Positions 13,573-29,074 are shown, counted from the first letter of the stretch. The stretch: DNA of 64,000 bases from Aphanomyces cochlioides (GCA_019828595.1 JAHQRK010000054.1:1-64000); one strand, 5' to 3'. Numbers and translations are program-made. Notes: generated by a model from the sequence alone, not told the origin.

Positions 13573-14696
13573 GCTATACTATACACCCACACAACACGAT
13601 ACCATACAACCGAGACACAACAACACATACCACCAAGCATATTCCACTCCCCACGACAACAACGATACCACATTCACACCAAGTTACATCAACTACACCA
13701 TATATATACACAGTCAACACACTACACCCTCATACCTTATACTCACCGACATATATACAACACACCAGCTACTTCCTACTACTGACCTCGTGGCAGTCGT
13801 CACACACATCAATGGATGGCCGTGGGTCGTGCTTGGAAATTGATGAGATCTAATCTGGATGGCTTGACTGCAACAATGCGTTTTACTGGAGTCAAATCAG
13901 GTACATCTTCCCATACAAATGGCGTCAATGTTGTGGCTTTATCCGCTGCATTTCTCACACGAACAGCTCACTCCAGTTCGTCTACATTGATGGATTCAAG
14001 CATCGTAATCGCAGCTTTCTCTGTGTCGAAAGTTGGGACGCTTTTCATGGCAAACAAAAAGTGTCCCAATATGATATTCTACTCTCCTTTTCGTCCAAAG
14101 TATGGTCACTACATAATGACCAGTTTGACTCACGATTATAAGAGCGCCATCATTCTTGCACAGCCGAGGCCACATATATATGAGCAAGTTGTTGTATTCC
14201 AAGTGCGTGGACATGTTGGAAGAGCGTATTTATCGTCTTCCATTTCACACCATCGACAAAAGTATGATGGATCGAGTCTCGCGCAACGTATTGGATTCAA
14301 GATATTGTTTCTCCAGCTTTGTAATTCCTCCAATTGTATGCATGTAATGTGTGCTATTCGCGTTGGATGAGACCAAATGTGTCGAGACATTCGAGAACAG
14401 GACATGAAATGGGTTACGAATGACAGTCATGTGAGCCTGGTCGAAACTCCTCTTCTGGTACATGGTATATTTTCTTTGGCGTGGCAATATGGAATGAGTG
14501 TTTTGAAAAAGAAAACAGAGCGACGGATGATTGGGGAGACGAGTGGGTACGTTTTTCGTGGAGAAAAATGCTGGTTGTTTGTATTGTTTGTCTGATGACG
14601 AAGGGATAGAAAAGTCGAGATATAAAGACAGTCGAGTGAAGGAGGTGGAGAGTGTGGATGGAAAGTGAGAGTGGTGAAAAAGAGGGGCAAAAGTGT

Positions 14697-14770
14697 AGTC
14701 CACGACGGGACTCGAACCCGCAATCTCCCGCTTCGTAGGCGGATGCCCTATCCAATTGGGCCACGTAGAC
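14697..14770 (-). tRNA. tRNA-Arg(ACG), unit 12
   Basis: Same gene as unit 1. Right-hand spacer: A = C, B = G. Confidence 0.96.
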
Positions 14771-15894
14771 GCTATACTATACACCCACACAACACGATAC
14801 CATACAACCGAGACACAACAACACATACCACCAAGCATATTCCACTCCCCACGACAACAACGATACCACATTCACACCAAGTTACATCAACTACACCATA
14901 TATATACACAGTCAACACACTACACCCTCATACCTTATACTCACCGACATATATACAACACACCAGCTACTTCCTACTACCGACCTCGTGGCAGTCGTCA
15001 CACACATCAATGGATGGCCGTGGGTCGTGCTTGGAAATTGATGAGATCTAATCTGGATGGCTTGACTGCAACAATGCGTTTTACTGGAGTCAAATCAGGT
15101 ACATCTTCCCATACAAATGGCGTCAATGTTGTGGCTTTATCCGCTGCATTTCTCACACGAACAGCTCACTCCAGTTCGTCTACATTGATGGATTCAAGCA
15201 TCGTAATCGCAGCTTTCTCTGTGTCGAAAGTTGGGACGCTTTTCATGGCAAACAAAAAGTGTCCCAATATGATATTCTACTCTCCTTTTCGTCCAAAGTA
15301 TGGTCACTACATAATGACCAGTTTGACTCACGATTATAAGAGCGCCATCATTCTTGCACAGCCGAGGCCACATATATATGAGCAAGTTGTTGTATTCCAA
15401 GTGCGTGGACATGTTGGAAGAGCGTATTTATCGTCTTCCATTTCACACCATCGACAAAAGTATGATGGATCGAGTCTCGCGCAACGTATTGGATTCAAGA
15501 TATTGTTTCTCCAGCTTTGTAATTCCTCCAATTGTATGCATGTAATGTGTGCTATTCGCGTTGGATGAGACCAAATGTGTCGAGACATTCGAGAACAGGA
15601 CATGAAATGGGTTACGAATGACAGTCATGTGAGCCTGGTCGAAACTCCTCTTCTGGTACATGGTATATTTTCTTTGGCGTGGCAATATGGAATGAGTGTT
15701 TTGAAAAAGAAAACAGAGCGACGGATGATTGGGGAGACGAGTGGGTACGTTTTTCGTGGAGAAAAATGCTGGTTGTTTGTATTGTTTGTCTGATGACGAA
15801 GGGATAGAAAAGTCGAGATATAAAGACAGTCGAGTGAAGGAGGTGGAGAGTGTGGATGGAAAGTGAGAGTGGTGAAAAAGAGGGGCAAAAGTGT

Positions 15895-15968
15895 AGTCCA
15901 CGACGGGACTCGAACCCGCAATCTCCCGCTTCGTAGGCGGATGCCCTATCCAATTGGGCCACGTAGAC
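15895..15968 (-). tRNA. tRNA-Arg(ACG), unit 13
   Basis: Same gene as unit 1. Right-hand spacer: A = C, B = C. Confidence 0.96.
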
Positions 15969-17092
15969 GCTATACTATACACCCACACAACACGATACCA
16001 TACAACCGAGACACAACAACACATACCACCAAGCATATTCCACTCCCCACGACAACAACGATACCACATTCACACCAAGTTACATCAACTACACCATATA
16101 TATACACAGTCAACACACTACACCCTCATACCTTATACTCACCGACATATATACAACACACCAGCTACTTCCTACTACCGACCTCGTGGCAGTCGTCACA
16201 CACATCAATGGATGGCCGTGGGTCGTGCTTGGAAATTGATGAGATCTAATCTGGATGGCTTGACTGCAACAATGCGTTTTACTCGAGTCAAATCAGGTAC
16301 ATCTTCCCATACAAATGGCGTCAATGTTGTGGCTTTATCCGCTGCATTTCTCACACGAACAGCTCACTCCAGTTCGTCTACATTGATGGATTCAAGCATC
16401 GTAATCGCAGCTTTCTCTGTGTCGAAAGTTGGGACGCTTTTCATGGCAAACAAAAAGTGTCCCAATATGATATTCTACTCTCCTTTTCGTCCAAAGTATG
16501 GTCACTACATAATGACCAGTTTGACTCACGATTATAAGAGCGCCATCATTCTTGCACAGCCGAGGCCACATATATATGAGCAAGTTGTTGTATTCCAAGT
16601 GCGTGGACATGTTGGAAGAGCGTATTTATCGTCTTCCATTTCACACCATCGACAAAAGTATGATGGATCGAGTCTCGCGCAACGTATTGGATTCAAGATA
16701 TTGTTTCTCCAGCTTTGTAATTCCTCCAATTGTATGCATGTAATGTGTGCTATTCGCGTTGGATGAGACCAAATGTGTCGAGACATTCGAGAACAGGACA
16801 TGAAATGGGTTACGAATGACAGTCATGTGAGCCTGGTCGAAACTCCTCTTCTGGTACATGGTATATTTTCTTTGGCGTGGCAATATGGAATGAGTGTTTT
16901 GAAAAAGAAAACAGAGCGACGGATGATTGGGGAGACGAGTGGGTACGTTTTTCGTGGAGAAAAATGCTGGTTGTTTGTATTGTTTGTCTGATGACGAAGG
17001 GATAGAAAAGTCGAGATATAAAGACAGTCGAGTGAAGGAGGTGGAGAGTGTGGATGGAAAGTGAGAGTGGTGAAAAAGAGGGGCAAAAGTGT

Positions 17093-17166
17093 AGTCCACG
17101 ACGGGACTCGAACCCGCAATCTCCCGCTTCGTAGGCGGATGCCCTATCCAATTGGGCCACGTAGAC
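17093..17166 (-). tRNA. tRNA-Arg(ACG), unit 14
   Basis: Same gene as unit 1. Right-hand spacer: A = T, B = G, with the gtggtagtcg variant. Confidence 0.96.
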
Positions 17167-18290
17167 GCTATACTATACACCCACACAACACGATACCATA
17201 CAACCGAGACACAACAACACATACCACCAAGCATATTCCACTCCCCACGACAACAACGATACCACATTCACACCAAGTTACATCAACTACACCATATATA
17301 TACACAGTCAACACACTACACCCTCATACCTTATACTCACCGACATATATACAACACACCAGCTACTTCCTACTACTGACCTCGTGGTAGTCGTCACACA
17401 CATCAATGGATGGCCGTGGGTCGTGCTTGGAAATTGATGAGATCTAATCTGGATGGCTTGACTGCAACAATGCGTTTTACTGGAGTCAAATCAGGTACAT
17501 CTTCCCATACAAATGGCGTCAATGTTGTGGCTTTATCCGCTGCATTTCTCACACGAACAGCTCACTCCAGTTCGTCTACATTGATGGATTCAAGCATCGT
17601 AATCGCAGCTTTCTCTGTGTCGAAAGTTGGGACGCTTTTCATGGCAAACAAAAAGTGTCCCAATATGATATTCTACTCTCCTTTTCGTCCAAAGTATGGT
17701 CACTACATAATGACCAGTTTGACTCACGATTATAAGAGCGCCATCATTCTTGCACAGCCGAGGCCACATATATATGAGCAAGTTGTTGTATTCCAAGTGC
17801 GTGGACATGTTGGAAGAGCGTATTTATCGTCTTCCATTTCACACCATCGACAAAAGTATGATGGATCGAGTCTCGCGCAACGTATTGGATTCAAGATATT
17901 GTTTCTCCAGCTTTGTAATTCCTCCAATTGTATGCATGTAATGTGTGCTATTCGCGTTGGATGAGACCAAATGTGTCGAGACATTCGAGAACAGGACATG
18001 AAATGGGTTACGAATGACAGTCATGTGAGCCTGGTCGAAACTCCTCTTCTGGTACATGGTATATTTTCTTTGGCGTGGCAATATGGAATGAGTGTTTTGA
18101 AAAAGAAAACAGAGCGACGGATGATTGGGGAGACGAGTGGGTACGTTTTTCGTGGAGAAAAATGCTGGTTGTTTGTATTGTTTGTCTGATGACGAAGGGA
18201 TAGAAAAGTCGAGATATAAAGACAGTCGAGTGAAGGAGGTGGAGAGTGTGGATGGAAAGTGAGAGTGGTGAAAAAGAGGGGCAAAAGTGT

Positions 18291-18364
18291 AGTCCACGAC
18301 GGGACTCGAACCCGCAATCTCCCGCTTCGTAGGCGGATGCCCTATCCAATTGGGCCACGTAGAC
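18291..18364 (-). tRNA. tRNA-Arg(ACG), unit 15
   Basis: Same gene as unit 1. Right-hand spacer: A = T, B = C. Confidence 0.96.
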
Positions 18365-19488
18365 GCTATACTATACACCCACACAACACGATACCATACA
18401 ACCGAGACACAACAACACATACCACCAAGCATATTCCACTCCCCACGACAACAACGATACCACATTCACACCAAGTTACATCAACTACACCATATATATA
18501 CACAGTCAACACACTACACCCTCATACCTTATACTCACCGACATATATACAACACACCAGCTACTTCCTACTACTGACCTCGTGGCAGTCGTCACACACA
18601 TCAATGGATGGCCGTGGGTCGTGCTTGGAAATTGATGAGATCTAATCTGGATGGCTTGACTGCAACAATGCGTTTTACTCGAGTCAAATCAGGTACATCT
18701 TCCCATACAAATGGCGTCAATGTTGTGGCTTTATCCGCTGCATTTCTCACACGAACAGCTCACTCCAGTTCGTCTACATTGATGGATTCAAGCATCGTAA
18801 TCGCAGCTTTCTCTGTGTCGAAAGTTGGGACGCTTTTCATGGCAAACAAAAAGTGTCCCAATATGATATTCTACTCTCCTTTTCGTCCAAAGTATGGTCA
18901 CTACATAATGACCAGTTTGACTCACGATTATAAGAGCGCCATCATTCTTGCACAGCCGAGGCCACATATATATGAGCAAGTTGTTGTATTCCAAGTGCGT
19001 GGACATGTTGGAAGAGCGTATTTATCGTCTTCCATTTCACACCATCGACAAAAGTATGATGGATCGAGTCTCGCGCAACGTATTGGATTCAAGATATTGT
19101 TTCTCCAGCTTTGTAATTCCTCCAATTGTATGCATGTAATGTGTGCTATTCGCGTTGGATGAGACCAAATGTGTCGAGACATTCGAGAACAGGACATGAA
19201 ATGGGTTACGAATGACAGTCATGTGAGCCTGGTCGAAACTCCTCTTCTGGTACATGGTATATTTTCTTTGGCGTGGCAATATGGAATGAGTGTTTTGAAA
19301 AAGAAAACAGAGCGACGGATGATTGGGGAGACGAGTGGGTACGTTTTTCGTGGAGAAAAATGCTGGTTGTTTGTATTGTTTGTCTGATGACGAAGGGATA
19401 GAAAAGTCGAGATATAAAGACAGTCGAGTGAAGGAGGTGGAGAGTGTGGATGGAAAGTGAGAGTGGTGAAAAAGAGGGGCAAAAGTGT

Positions 19489-19562
19489 AGTCCACGACGG
19501 GACTCGAACCCGCAATCTCCCGCTTCGTAGGCGGATGCCCTATCCAATTGGGCCACGTAGAC
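19489..19562 (-). tRNA. tRNA-Arg(ACG), unit 16
   Basis: Same gene as unit 1. Right-hand spacer: A = C, B = G. Confidence 0.96.
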
Positions 19563-20686
19563 GCTATACTATACACCCACACAACACGATACCATACAAC
19601 CGAGACACAACAACACATACCACCAAGCATATTCCACTCCCCACGACAACAACGATACCACATTCACACCAAGTTACATCAACTACACCATATATATACA
19701 CAGTCAACACACTACACCCTCATACCTTATACTCACCGACATATATACAACACACCAGCTACTTCCTACTACCGACCTCGTGGCAGTCGTCACACACATC
19801 AATGGATGGCCGTGGGTCGTGCTTGGAAATTGATGAGATCTAATCTGGATGGCTTGACTGCAACAATGCGTTTTACTGGAGTCAAATCAGGTACATCTTC
19901 CCATACAAATGGCGTCAATGTTGTGGCTTTATCCGCTGCATTTCTCACACGAACAGCTCACTCCAGTTCGTCTACATTGATGGATTCAAGCATCGTAATC
20001 GCAGCTTTCTCTGTGTCGAAAGTTGGGACGCTTTTCATGGCAAACAAAAAGTGTCCCAATATGATATTCTACTCTCCTTTTCGTCCAAAGTATGGTCACT
20101 ACATAATGACCAGTTTGACTCACGATTATAAGAGCGCCATCATTCTTGCACAGCCGAGGCCACATATATATGAGCAAGTTGTTGTATTCCAAGTGCGTGG
20201 ACATGTTGGAAGAGCGTATTTATCGTCTTCCATTTCACACCATCGACAAAAGTATGATGGATCGAGTCTCGCGCAACGTATTGGATTCAAGATATTGTTT
20301 CTCCAGCTTTGTAATTCCTCCAATTGTATGCATGTAATGTGTGCTATTCGCGTTGGATGAGACCAAATGTGTCGAGACATTCGAGAACAGGACATGAAAT
20401 GGGTTACGAATGACAGTCATGTGAGCCTGGTCGAAACTCCTCTTCTGGTACATGGTATATTTTCTTTGGCGTGGCAATATGGAATGAGTGTTTTGAAAAA
20501 GAAAACAGAGCGACGGATGATTGGGGAGACGAGTGGGTACGTTTTTCGTGGAGAAAAATGCTGGTTGTTTGTATTGTTTGTCTGATGACGAAGGGATAGA
20601 AAAGTCGAGATATAAAGACAGTCGAGTGAAGGAGGTGGAGAGTGTGGATGGAAAGTGAGAGTGGTGAAAAAGAGGGGCAAAAGTGT

Positions 20687-20760
20687 AGTCCACGACGGGA
20701 CTCGAACCCGCAATCTCCCGCTTCGTAGGCGGATGCCCTATCCAATTGGGCCACGTAGAC
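20687..20760 (-). tRNA. tRNA-Arg(ACG), unit 17
   Basis: Same gene as unit 1. Right-hand spacer: A = C, B = C. Confidence 0.96.
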
Positions 20761-21884
20761 GCTATACTATACACCCACACAACACGATACCATACAACCG
20801 AGACACAACAACACATACCACCAAGCATATTCCACTCCCCACGACAACAACGATACCACATTCACACCAAGTTACATCAACTACACCATATATATACACA
20901 GTCAACACACTACACCCTCATACCTTATACTCACCGACATATATACAACACACCAGCTACTTCCTACTACCGACCTCGTGGCAGTCGTCACACACATCAA
21001 TGGATGGCCGTGGGTCGTGCTTGGAAATTGATGAGATCTAATCTGGATGGCTTGACTGCAACAATGCGTTTTACTCGAGTCAAATCAGGTACATCTTCCC
21101 ATACAAATGGCGTCAATGTTGTGGCTTTATCCGCTGCATTTCTCACACGAACAGCTCACTCCAGTTCGTCTACATTGATGGATTCAAGCATCGTAATCGC
21201 AGCTTTCTCTGTGTCGAAAGTTGGGACGCTTTTCATGGCAAACAAAAAGTGTCCCAATATGATATTCTACTCTCCTTTTCGTCCAAAGTATGGTCACTAC
21301 ATAATGACCAGTTTGACTCACGATTATAAGAGCGCCATCATTCTTGCACAGCCGAGGCCACATATATATGAGCAAGTTGTTGTATTCCAAGTGCGTGGAC
21401 ATGTTGGAAGAGCGTATTTATCGTCTTCCATTTCACACCATCGACAAAAGTATGATGGATCGAGTCTCGCGCAACGTATTGGATTCAAGATATTGTTTCT
21501 CCAGCTTTGTAATTCCTCCAATTGTATGCATGTAATGTGTGCTATTCGCGTTGGATGAGACCAAATGTGTCGAGACATTCGAGAACAGGACATGAAATGG
21601 GTTACGAATGACAGTCATGTGAGCCTGGTCGAAACTCCTCTTCTGGTACATGGTATATTTTCTTTGGCGTGGCAATATGGAATGAGTGTTTTGAAAAAGA
21701 AAACAGAGCGACGGATGATTGGGGAGACGAGTGGGTACGTTTTTCGTGGAGAAAAATGCTGGTTGTTTGTATTGTTTGTCTGATGACGAAGGGATAGAAA
21801 AGTCGAGATATAAAGACAGTCGAGTGAAGGAGGTGGAGAGTGTGGATGGAAAGTGAGAGTGGTGAAAAAGAGGGGCAAAAGTGT

Positions 21885-21958
21885 AGTCCACGACGGGACT
21901 CGAACCCGCAATCTCCCGCTTCGTAGGCGGATGCCCTATCCAATTGGGCCACGTAGAC
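21885..21958 (-). tRNA. tRNA-Arg(ACG), unit 18
   Basis: Same gene as unit 1. Right-hand spacer: A = C, B = G. Confidence 0.96.
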
Positions 21959-23082
21959 GCTATACTATACACCCACACAACACGATACCATACAACCGAG
22001 ACACAACAACACATACCACCAAGCATATTCCACTCCCCACGACAACAACGATACCACATTCACACCAAGTTACATCAACTACACCATATATATACACAGT
22101 CAACACACTACACCCTCATACCTTATACTCACCGACATATATACAACACACCAGCTACTTCCTACTACCGACCTCGTGGCAGTCGTCACACACATCAATG
22201 GATGGCCGTGGGTCGTGCTTGGAAATTGATGAGATCTAATCTGGATGGCTTGACTGCAACAATGCGTTTTACTGGAGTCAAATCAGGTACATCTTCCCAT
22301 ACAAATGGCGTCAATGTTGTGGCTTTATCCGCTGCATTTCTCACACGAACAGCTCACTCCAGTTCGTCTACATTGATGGATTCAAGCATCGTAATCGCAG
22401 CTTTCTCTGTGTCGAAAGTTGGGACGCTTTTCATGGCAAACAAAAAGTGTCCCAATATGATATTCTACTCTCCTTTTCGTCCAAAGTATGGTCACTACAT
22501 AATGACCAGTTTGACTCACGATTATAAGAGCGCCATCATTCTTGCACAGCCGAGGCCACATATATATGAGCAAGTTGTTGTATTCCAAGTGCGTGGACAT
22601 GTTGGAAGAGCGTATTTATCGTCTTCCATTTCACACCATCGACAAAAGTATGATGGATCGAGTCTCGCGCAACGTATTGGATTCAAGATATTGTTTCTCC
22701 AGCTTTGTAATTCCTCCAATTGTATGCATGTAATGTGTGCTATTCGCGTTGGATGAGACCAAATGTGTCGAGACATTCGAGAACAGGACATGAAATGGGT
22801 TACGAATGACAGTCATGTGAGCCTGGTCGAAACTCCTCTTCTGGTACATGGTATATTTTCTTTGGCGTGGCAATATGGAATGAGTGTTTTGAAAAAGAAA
22901 ACAGAGCGACGGATGATTGGGGAGACGAGTGGGTACGTTTTTCGTGGAGAAAAATGCTGGTTGTTTGTATTGTTTGTCTGATGACGAAGGGATAGAAAAG
23001 TCGAGATATAAAGACAGTCGAGTGAAGGAGGTGGAGAGTGTGGATGGAAAGTGAGAGTGGTGAAAAAGAGGGGCAAAAGTGT

Positions 23083-23156
23083 AGTCCACGACGGGACTCG
23101 AACCCGCAATCTCCCGCTTCGTAGGCGGATGCCCTATCCAATTGGGCCACGTAGAC
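23083..23156 (-). tRNA. tRNA-Arg(ACG), unit 19
   Basis: Same gene as unit 1. Right-hand spacer carries both alleles in tandem at site A (ctacctgacctc, one extra base), B = G; this unit is 1,199 bp. Confidence 0.96.
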
Positions 23157-24281
23157 GCTATACTATACACCCACACAACACGATACCATACAACCGAGAC
23201 ACAACAACACATACCACCAAGCATATTCCACTCCCCACGACAACAACGATACCACATTCACACCAAGTTACATCAACTACACCATATATATACACAGTCA
23301 ACACACTACACCCTCATACCTTATACTCACCGACATATATACAACACACCAGCTACTTCCTACTACCTGACCTCGTGGCAGTCGTCACACACATCAATGG
23401 ATGGCCGTGGGTCGTGCTTGGAAATTGATGAGATCTAATCTGGATGGCTTGACTGCAACAATGCGTTTTACTGGAGTCAAATCAGGTACATCTTCCCATA
23501 CAAATGGCGTCAATGTTGTGGCTTTATCCGCTGCATTTCTCACACGAACAGCTCACTCCAGTTCGTCTACATTGATGGATTCAAGCATCGTAATCGCAGC
23601 TTTCTCTGTGTCGAAAGTTGGGACGCTTTTCATGGCAAACAAAAAGTGTCCCAATATGATATTCTACTCTCCTTTTCGTCCAAAGTATGGTCACTACATA
23701 ATGACCAGTTTGACTCACGATTATAAGAGCGCCATCATTCTTGCACAGCCGAGGCCACATATATATGAGCAAGTTGTTGTATTCCAAGTGCGTGGACATG
23801 TTGGAAGAGCGTATTTATCGTCTTCCATTTCACACCATCGACAAAAGTATGATGGATCGAGTCTCGCGCAACGTATTGGATTCAAGATATTGTTTCTCCA
23901 GCTTTGTAATTCCTCCAATTGTATGCATGTAATGTGTGCTATTCGCGTTGGATGAGACCAAATGTGTCGAGACATTCGAGAACAGGACATGAAATGGGTT
24001 ACGAATGACAGTCATGTGAGCCTGGTCGAAACTCCTCTTCTGGTACATGGTATATTTTCTTTGGCGTGGCAATATGGAATGAGTGTTTTGAAAAAGAAAA
24101 CAGAGCGACGGATGATTGGGGAGACGAGTGGGTACGTTTTTCGTGGAGAAAAATGCTGGTTGTTTGTATTGTTTGTCTGATGACGAAGGGATAGAAAAGT
24201 CGAGATATAAAGACAGTCGAGTGAAGGAGGTGGAGAGTGTGGATGGAAAGTGAGAGTGGTGAAAAAGAGGGGCAAAAGTGT

Positions 24282-24355
24282 AGTCCACGACGGGACTCGA
24301 ACCCGCAATCTCCCGCTTCGTAGGCGGATGCCCTATCCAATTGGGCCACGTAGAC
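24282..24355 (-). tRNA. tRNA-Arg(ACG), unit 20
   Basis: Same gene as unit 1. Right-hand spacer: A = C, B = C; first of four consecutive C/C units. Confidence 0.96.
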
Positions 24356-25479
24356 GCTATACTATACACCCACACAACACGATACCATACAACCGAGACA
24401 CAACAACACATACCACCAAGCATATTCCACTCCCCACGACAACAACGATACCACATTCACACCAAGTTACATCAACTACACCATATATATACACAGTCAA
24501 CACACTACACCCTCATACCTTATACTCACCGACATATATACAACACACCAGCTACTTCCTACTACCGACCTCGTGGCAGTCGTCACACACATCAATGGAT
24601 GGCCGTGGGTCGTGCTTGGAAATTGATGAGATCTAATCTGGATGGCTTGACTGCAACAATGCGTTTTACTCGAGTCAAATCAGGTACATCTTCCCATACA
24701 AATGGCGTCAATGTTGTGGCTTTATCCGCTGCATTTCTCACACGAACAGCTCACTCCAGTTCGTCTACATTGATGGATTCAAGCATCGTAATCGCAGCTT
24801 TCTCTGTGTCGAAAGTTGGGACGCTTTTCATGGCAAACAAAAAGTGTCCCAATATGATATTCTACTCTCCTTTTCGTCCAAAGTATGGTCACTACATAAT
24901 GACCAGTTTGACTCACGATTATAAGAGCGCCATCATTCTTGCACAGCCGAGGCCACATATATATGAGCAAGTTGTTGTATTCCAAGTGCGTGGACATGTT
25001 GGAAGAGCGTATTTATCGTCTTCCATTTCACACCATCGACAAAAGTATGATGGATCGAGTCTCGCGCAACGTATTGGATTCAAGATATTGTTTCTCCAGC
25101 TTTGTAATTCCTCCAATTGTATGCATGTAATGTGTGCTATTCGCGTTGGATGAGACCAAATGTGTCGAGACATTCGAGAACAGGACATGAAATGGGTTAC
25201 GAATGACAGTCATGTGAGCCTGGTCGAAACTCCTCTTCTGGTACATGGTATATTTTCTTTGGCGTGGCAATATGGAATGAGTGTTTTGAAAAAGAAAACA
25301 GAGCGACGGATGATTGGGGAGACGAGTGGGTACGTTTTTCGTGGAGAAAAATGCTGGTTGTTTGTATTGTTTGTCTGATGACGAAGGGATAGAAAAGTCG
25401 AGATATAAAGACAGTCGAGTGAAGGAGGTGGAGAGTGTGGATGGAAAGTGAGAGTGGTGAAAAAGAGGGGCAAAAGTGT

Positions 25480-25553
25480 AGTCCACGACGGGACTCGAAC
25501 CCGCAATCTCCCGCTTCGTAGGCGGATGCCCTATCCAATTGGGCCACGTAGAC
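25480..25553 (-). tRNA. tRNA-Arg(ACG), unit 21
   Basis: Same gene as unit 1. Right-hand spacer: A = C, B = C. Confidence 0.96.
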
Positions 25554-26677
25554 GCTATACTATACACCCACACAACACGATACCATACAACCGAGACACA
25601 ACAACACATACCACCAAGCATATTCCACTCCCCACGACAACAACGATACCACATTCACACCAAGTTACATCAACTACACCATATATATACACAGTCAACA
25701 CACTACACCCTCATACCTTATACTCACCGACATATATACAACACACCAGCTACTTCCTACTACCGACCTCGTGGCAGTCGTCACACACATCAATGGATGG
25801 CCGTGGGTCGTGCTTGGAAATTGATGAGATCTAATCTGGATGGCTTGACTGCAACAATGCGTTTTACTCGAGTCAAATCAGGTACATCTTCCCATACAAA
25901 TGGCGTCAATGTTGTGGCTTTATCCGCTGCATTTCTCACACGAACAGCTCACTCCAGTTCGTCTACATTGATGGATTCAAGCATCGTAATCGCAGCTTTC
26001 TCTGTGTCGAAAGTTGGGACGCTTTTCATGGCAAACAAAAAGTGTCCCAATATGATATTCTACTCTCCTTTTCGTCCAAAGTATGGTCACTACATAATGA
26101 CCAGTTTGACTCACGATTATAAGAGCGCCATCATTCTTGCACAGCCGAGGCCACATATATATGAGCAAGTTGTTGTATTCCAAGTGCGTGGACATGTTGG
26201 AAGAGCGTATTTATCGTCTTCCATTTCACACCATCGACAAAAGTATGATGGATCGAGTCTCGCGCAACGTATTGGATTCAAGATATTGTTTCTCCAGCTT
26301 TGTAATTCCTCCAATTGTATGCATGTAATGTGTGCTATTCGCGTTGGATGAGACCAAATGTGTCGAGACATTCGAGAACAGGACATGAAATGGGTTACGA
26401 ATGACAGTCATGTGAGCCTGGTCGAAACTCCTCTTCTGGTACATGGTATATTTTCTTTGGCGTGGCAATATGGAATGAGTGTTTTGAAAAAGAAAACAGA
26501 GCGACGGATGATTGGGGAGACGAGTGGGTACGTTTTTCGTGGAGAAAAATGCTGGTTGTTTGTATTGTTTGTCTGATGACGAAGGGATAGAAAAGTCGAG
26601 ATATAAAGACAGTCGAGTGAAGGAGGTGGAGAGTGTGGATGGAAAGTGAGAGTGGTGAAAAAGAGGGGCAAAAGTGT

Positions 26678-26751
26678 AGTCCACGACGGGACTCGAACCC
26701 GCAATCTCCCGCTTCGTAGGCGGATGCCCTATCCAATTGGGCCACGTAGAC
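26678..26751 (-). tRNA. tRNA-Arg(ACG), unit 22
   Basis: Same gene as unit 1. Right-hand spacer: A = C, B = C, with accatacatatac and cagccaac variants near 26,877-26,896. Confidence 0.96.
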
Positions 26752-27875
26752 GCTATACTATACACCCACACAACACGATACCATACAACCGAGACACAAC
26801 AACACATACCACCAAGCATATTCCACTCCCCACGACAACAACGATACCACATTCACACCAAGTTACATCAACTACACCATACATATACACAGCCAACACA
26901 CTACACCCTCATACCTTATACTCACCGACATATATACAACACACCAGCTACTTCCTACTACCGACCTCGTGGCAGTCGTCACACACATCAATGGATGGCC
27001 GTGGGTCGTGCTTGGAAATTGATGAGATCTAATCTGGATGGCTTGACTGCAACAATGCGTTTTACTCGAGTCAAATCAGGTACATCTTCCCATACAAATG
27101 GCGTCAATGTTGTGGCTTTATCCGCTGCATTTCTCACACGAACAGCTCACTCCAGTTCGTCTACATTGATGGATTCAAGCATCGTAATCGCAGCTTTCTC
27201 TGTGTCGAAAGTTGGGACGCTTTTCATGGCAAACAAAAAGTGTCCCAATATGATATTCTACTCTCCTTTTCGTCCAAAGTATGGTCACTACATAATGACC
27301 AGTTTGACTCACGATTATAAGAGCGCCATCATTCTTGCACAGCCGAGGCCACATATATATGAGCAAGTTGTTGTATTCCAAGTGCGTGGACATGTTGGAA
27401 GAGCGTATTTATCGTCTTCCATTTCACACCATCGACAAAAGTATGATGGATCGAGTCTCGCGCAACGTATTGGATTCAAGATATTGTTTCTCCAGCTTTG
27501 TAATTCCTCCAATTGTATGCATGTAATGTGTGCTATTCGCGTTGGATGAGACCAAATGTGTCGAGACATTCGAGAACAGGACATGAAATGGGTTACGAAT
27601 GACAGTCATGTGAGCCTGGTCGAAACTCCTCTTCTGGTACATGGTATATTTTCTTTGGCGTGGCAATATGGAATGAGTGTTTTGAAAAAGAAAACAGAGC
27701 GACGGATGATTGGGGAGACGAGTGGGTACGTTTTTCGTGGAGAAAAATGCTGGTTGTTTGTATTGTTTGTCTGATGACGAAGGGATAGAAAAGTCGAGAT
27801 ATAAAGACAGTCGAGTGAAGGAGGTGGAGAGTGTGGATGGAAAGTGAGAGTGGTGAAAAAGAGGGGCAAAAGTGT

Positions 27876-27949
27876 AGTCCACGACGGGACTCGAACCCGC
27901 AATCTCCCGCTTCGTAGGCGGATGCCCTATCCAATTGGGCCACGTAGAC
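27876..27949 (-). tRNA. tRNA-Arg(ACG), unit 23
   Basis: Same gene as unit 1. Right-hand spacer: A = C, B = C, plus one extra T near 28,658 that lengthens a minus-strand open frame. Confidence 0.96.
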
Positions 27950-29074
27950 GCTATACTATACACCCACACAACACGATACCATACAACCGAGACACAACAA
28001 CACATACCACCAAGCATATTCCACTCCCCACGACAACAACGATACCACATTCACACCAAGTTACATCAACTACACCATATATATACACAGTCAACACACT
28101 ACACCCTCATACCTTATACTCACCGACATATATACAACACACCAGCTACTTCCTACTACCGACCTCGTGGCAGTCGTCACACACATCAATGGATGGCCGT
28201 GGGTCGTGCTTGGAAATTGATGAGATCTAATCTGGATGGCTTGACTGCAACAATGCGTTTTACTCGAGTCAAATCAGGTACATCTTCCCATACAAATGGC
28301 GTCAATGTTGTGGCTTTATCCGCTGCATTTCTCACACGAACAGCTCACTCCAGTTCGTCTACATTGATGGATTCAAGCATCGTAATCGCAGCTTTCTCTG
28401 TGTCGAAAGTTGGGACGCTTTTCATGGCAAACAAAAAGTGTCCCAATATGATATTCTACTCTCCTTTTCGTCCAAAGTATGGTCACTACATAATGACCAG
28501 TTTGACTCACGATTATAAGAGCGCCATCATTCTTGCACAGCCGAGGCCACATATATATGAGCAAGTTGTTGTATTCCAAGTGCGTGGACATGTTGGAAGA
28601 GCGTATTTATCGTCTTCCATTTCACACCATCGACAAAAGTATGATGGATCGAGTCTCTGCGCAACGTATTGGATTCAAGATATTGTTTCTCCAGCTTTGT
28701 AATTCCTCCAATTGTATGCATGTAATGTGTGCTATTCGCGTTGGATGAGACCAAATGTGTCGAGACATTCGAGAACAGGACATGAAATGGGTTACGAATG
28801 ACAGTCATGTGAGCCTGGTCGAAACTCCTCTTCTGGTACATGGTATATTTTCTTTGGCGTGGCAATATGGAATGAGTGTTTTGAAAAAGAAAACAGAGCG
28901 ACGGATGATTGGGGAGACGAGTGGGTACGTTTTTCGTGGAGAAAAATGCTGGTTGTTTGTATTGTTTGTCTGATGACGAAGGGATAGAAAAGTCGAGATA
29001 TAAAGACAGTCGAGTGAAGGAGGTGGAGAGTGTGGATGGAAAGTGAGAGTGGTGAAAAAGAGGGGCAAAAGTGT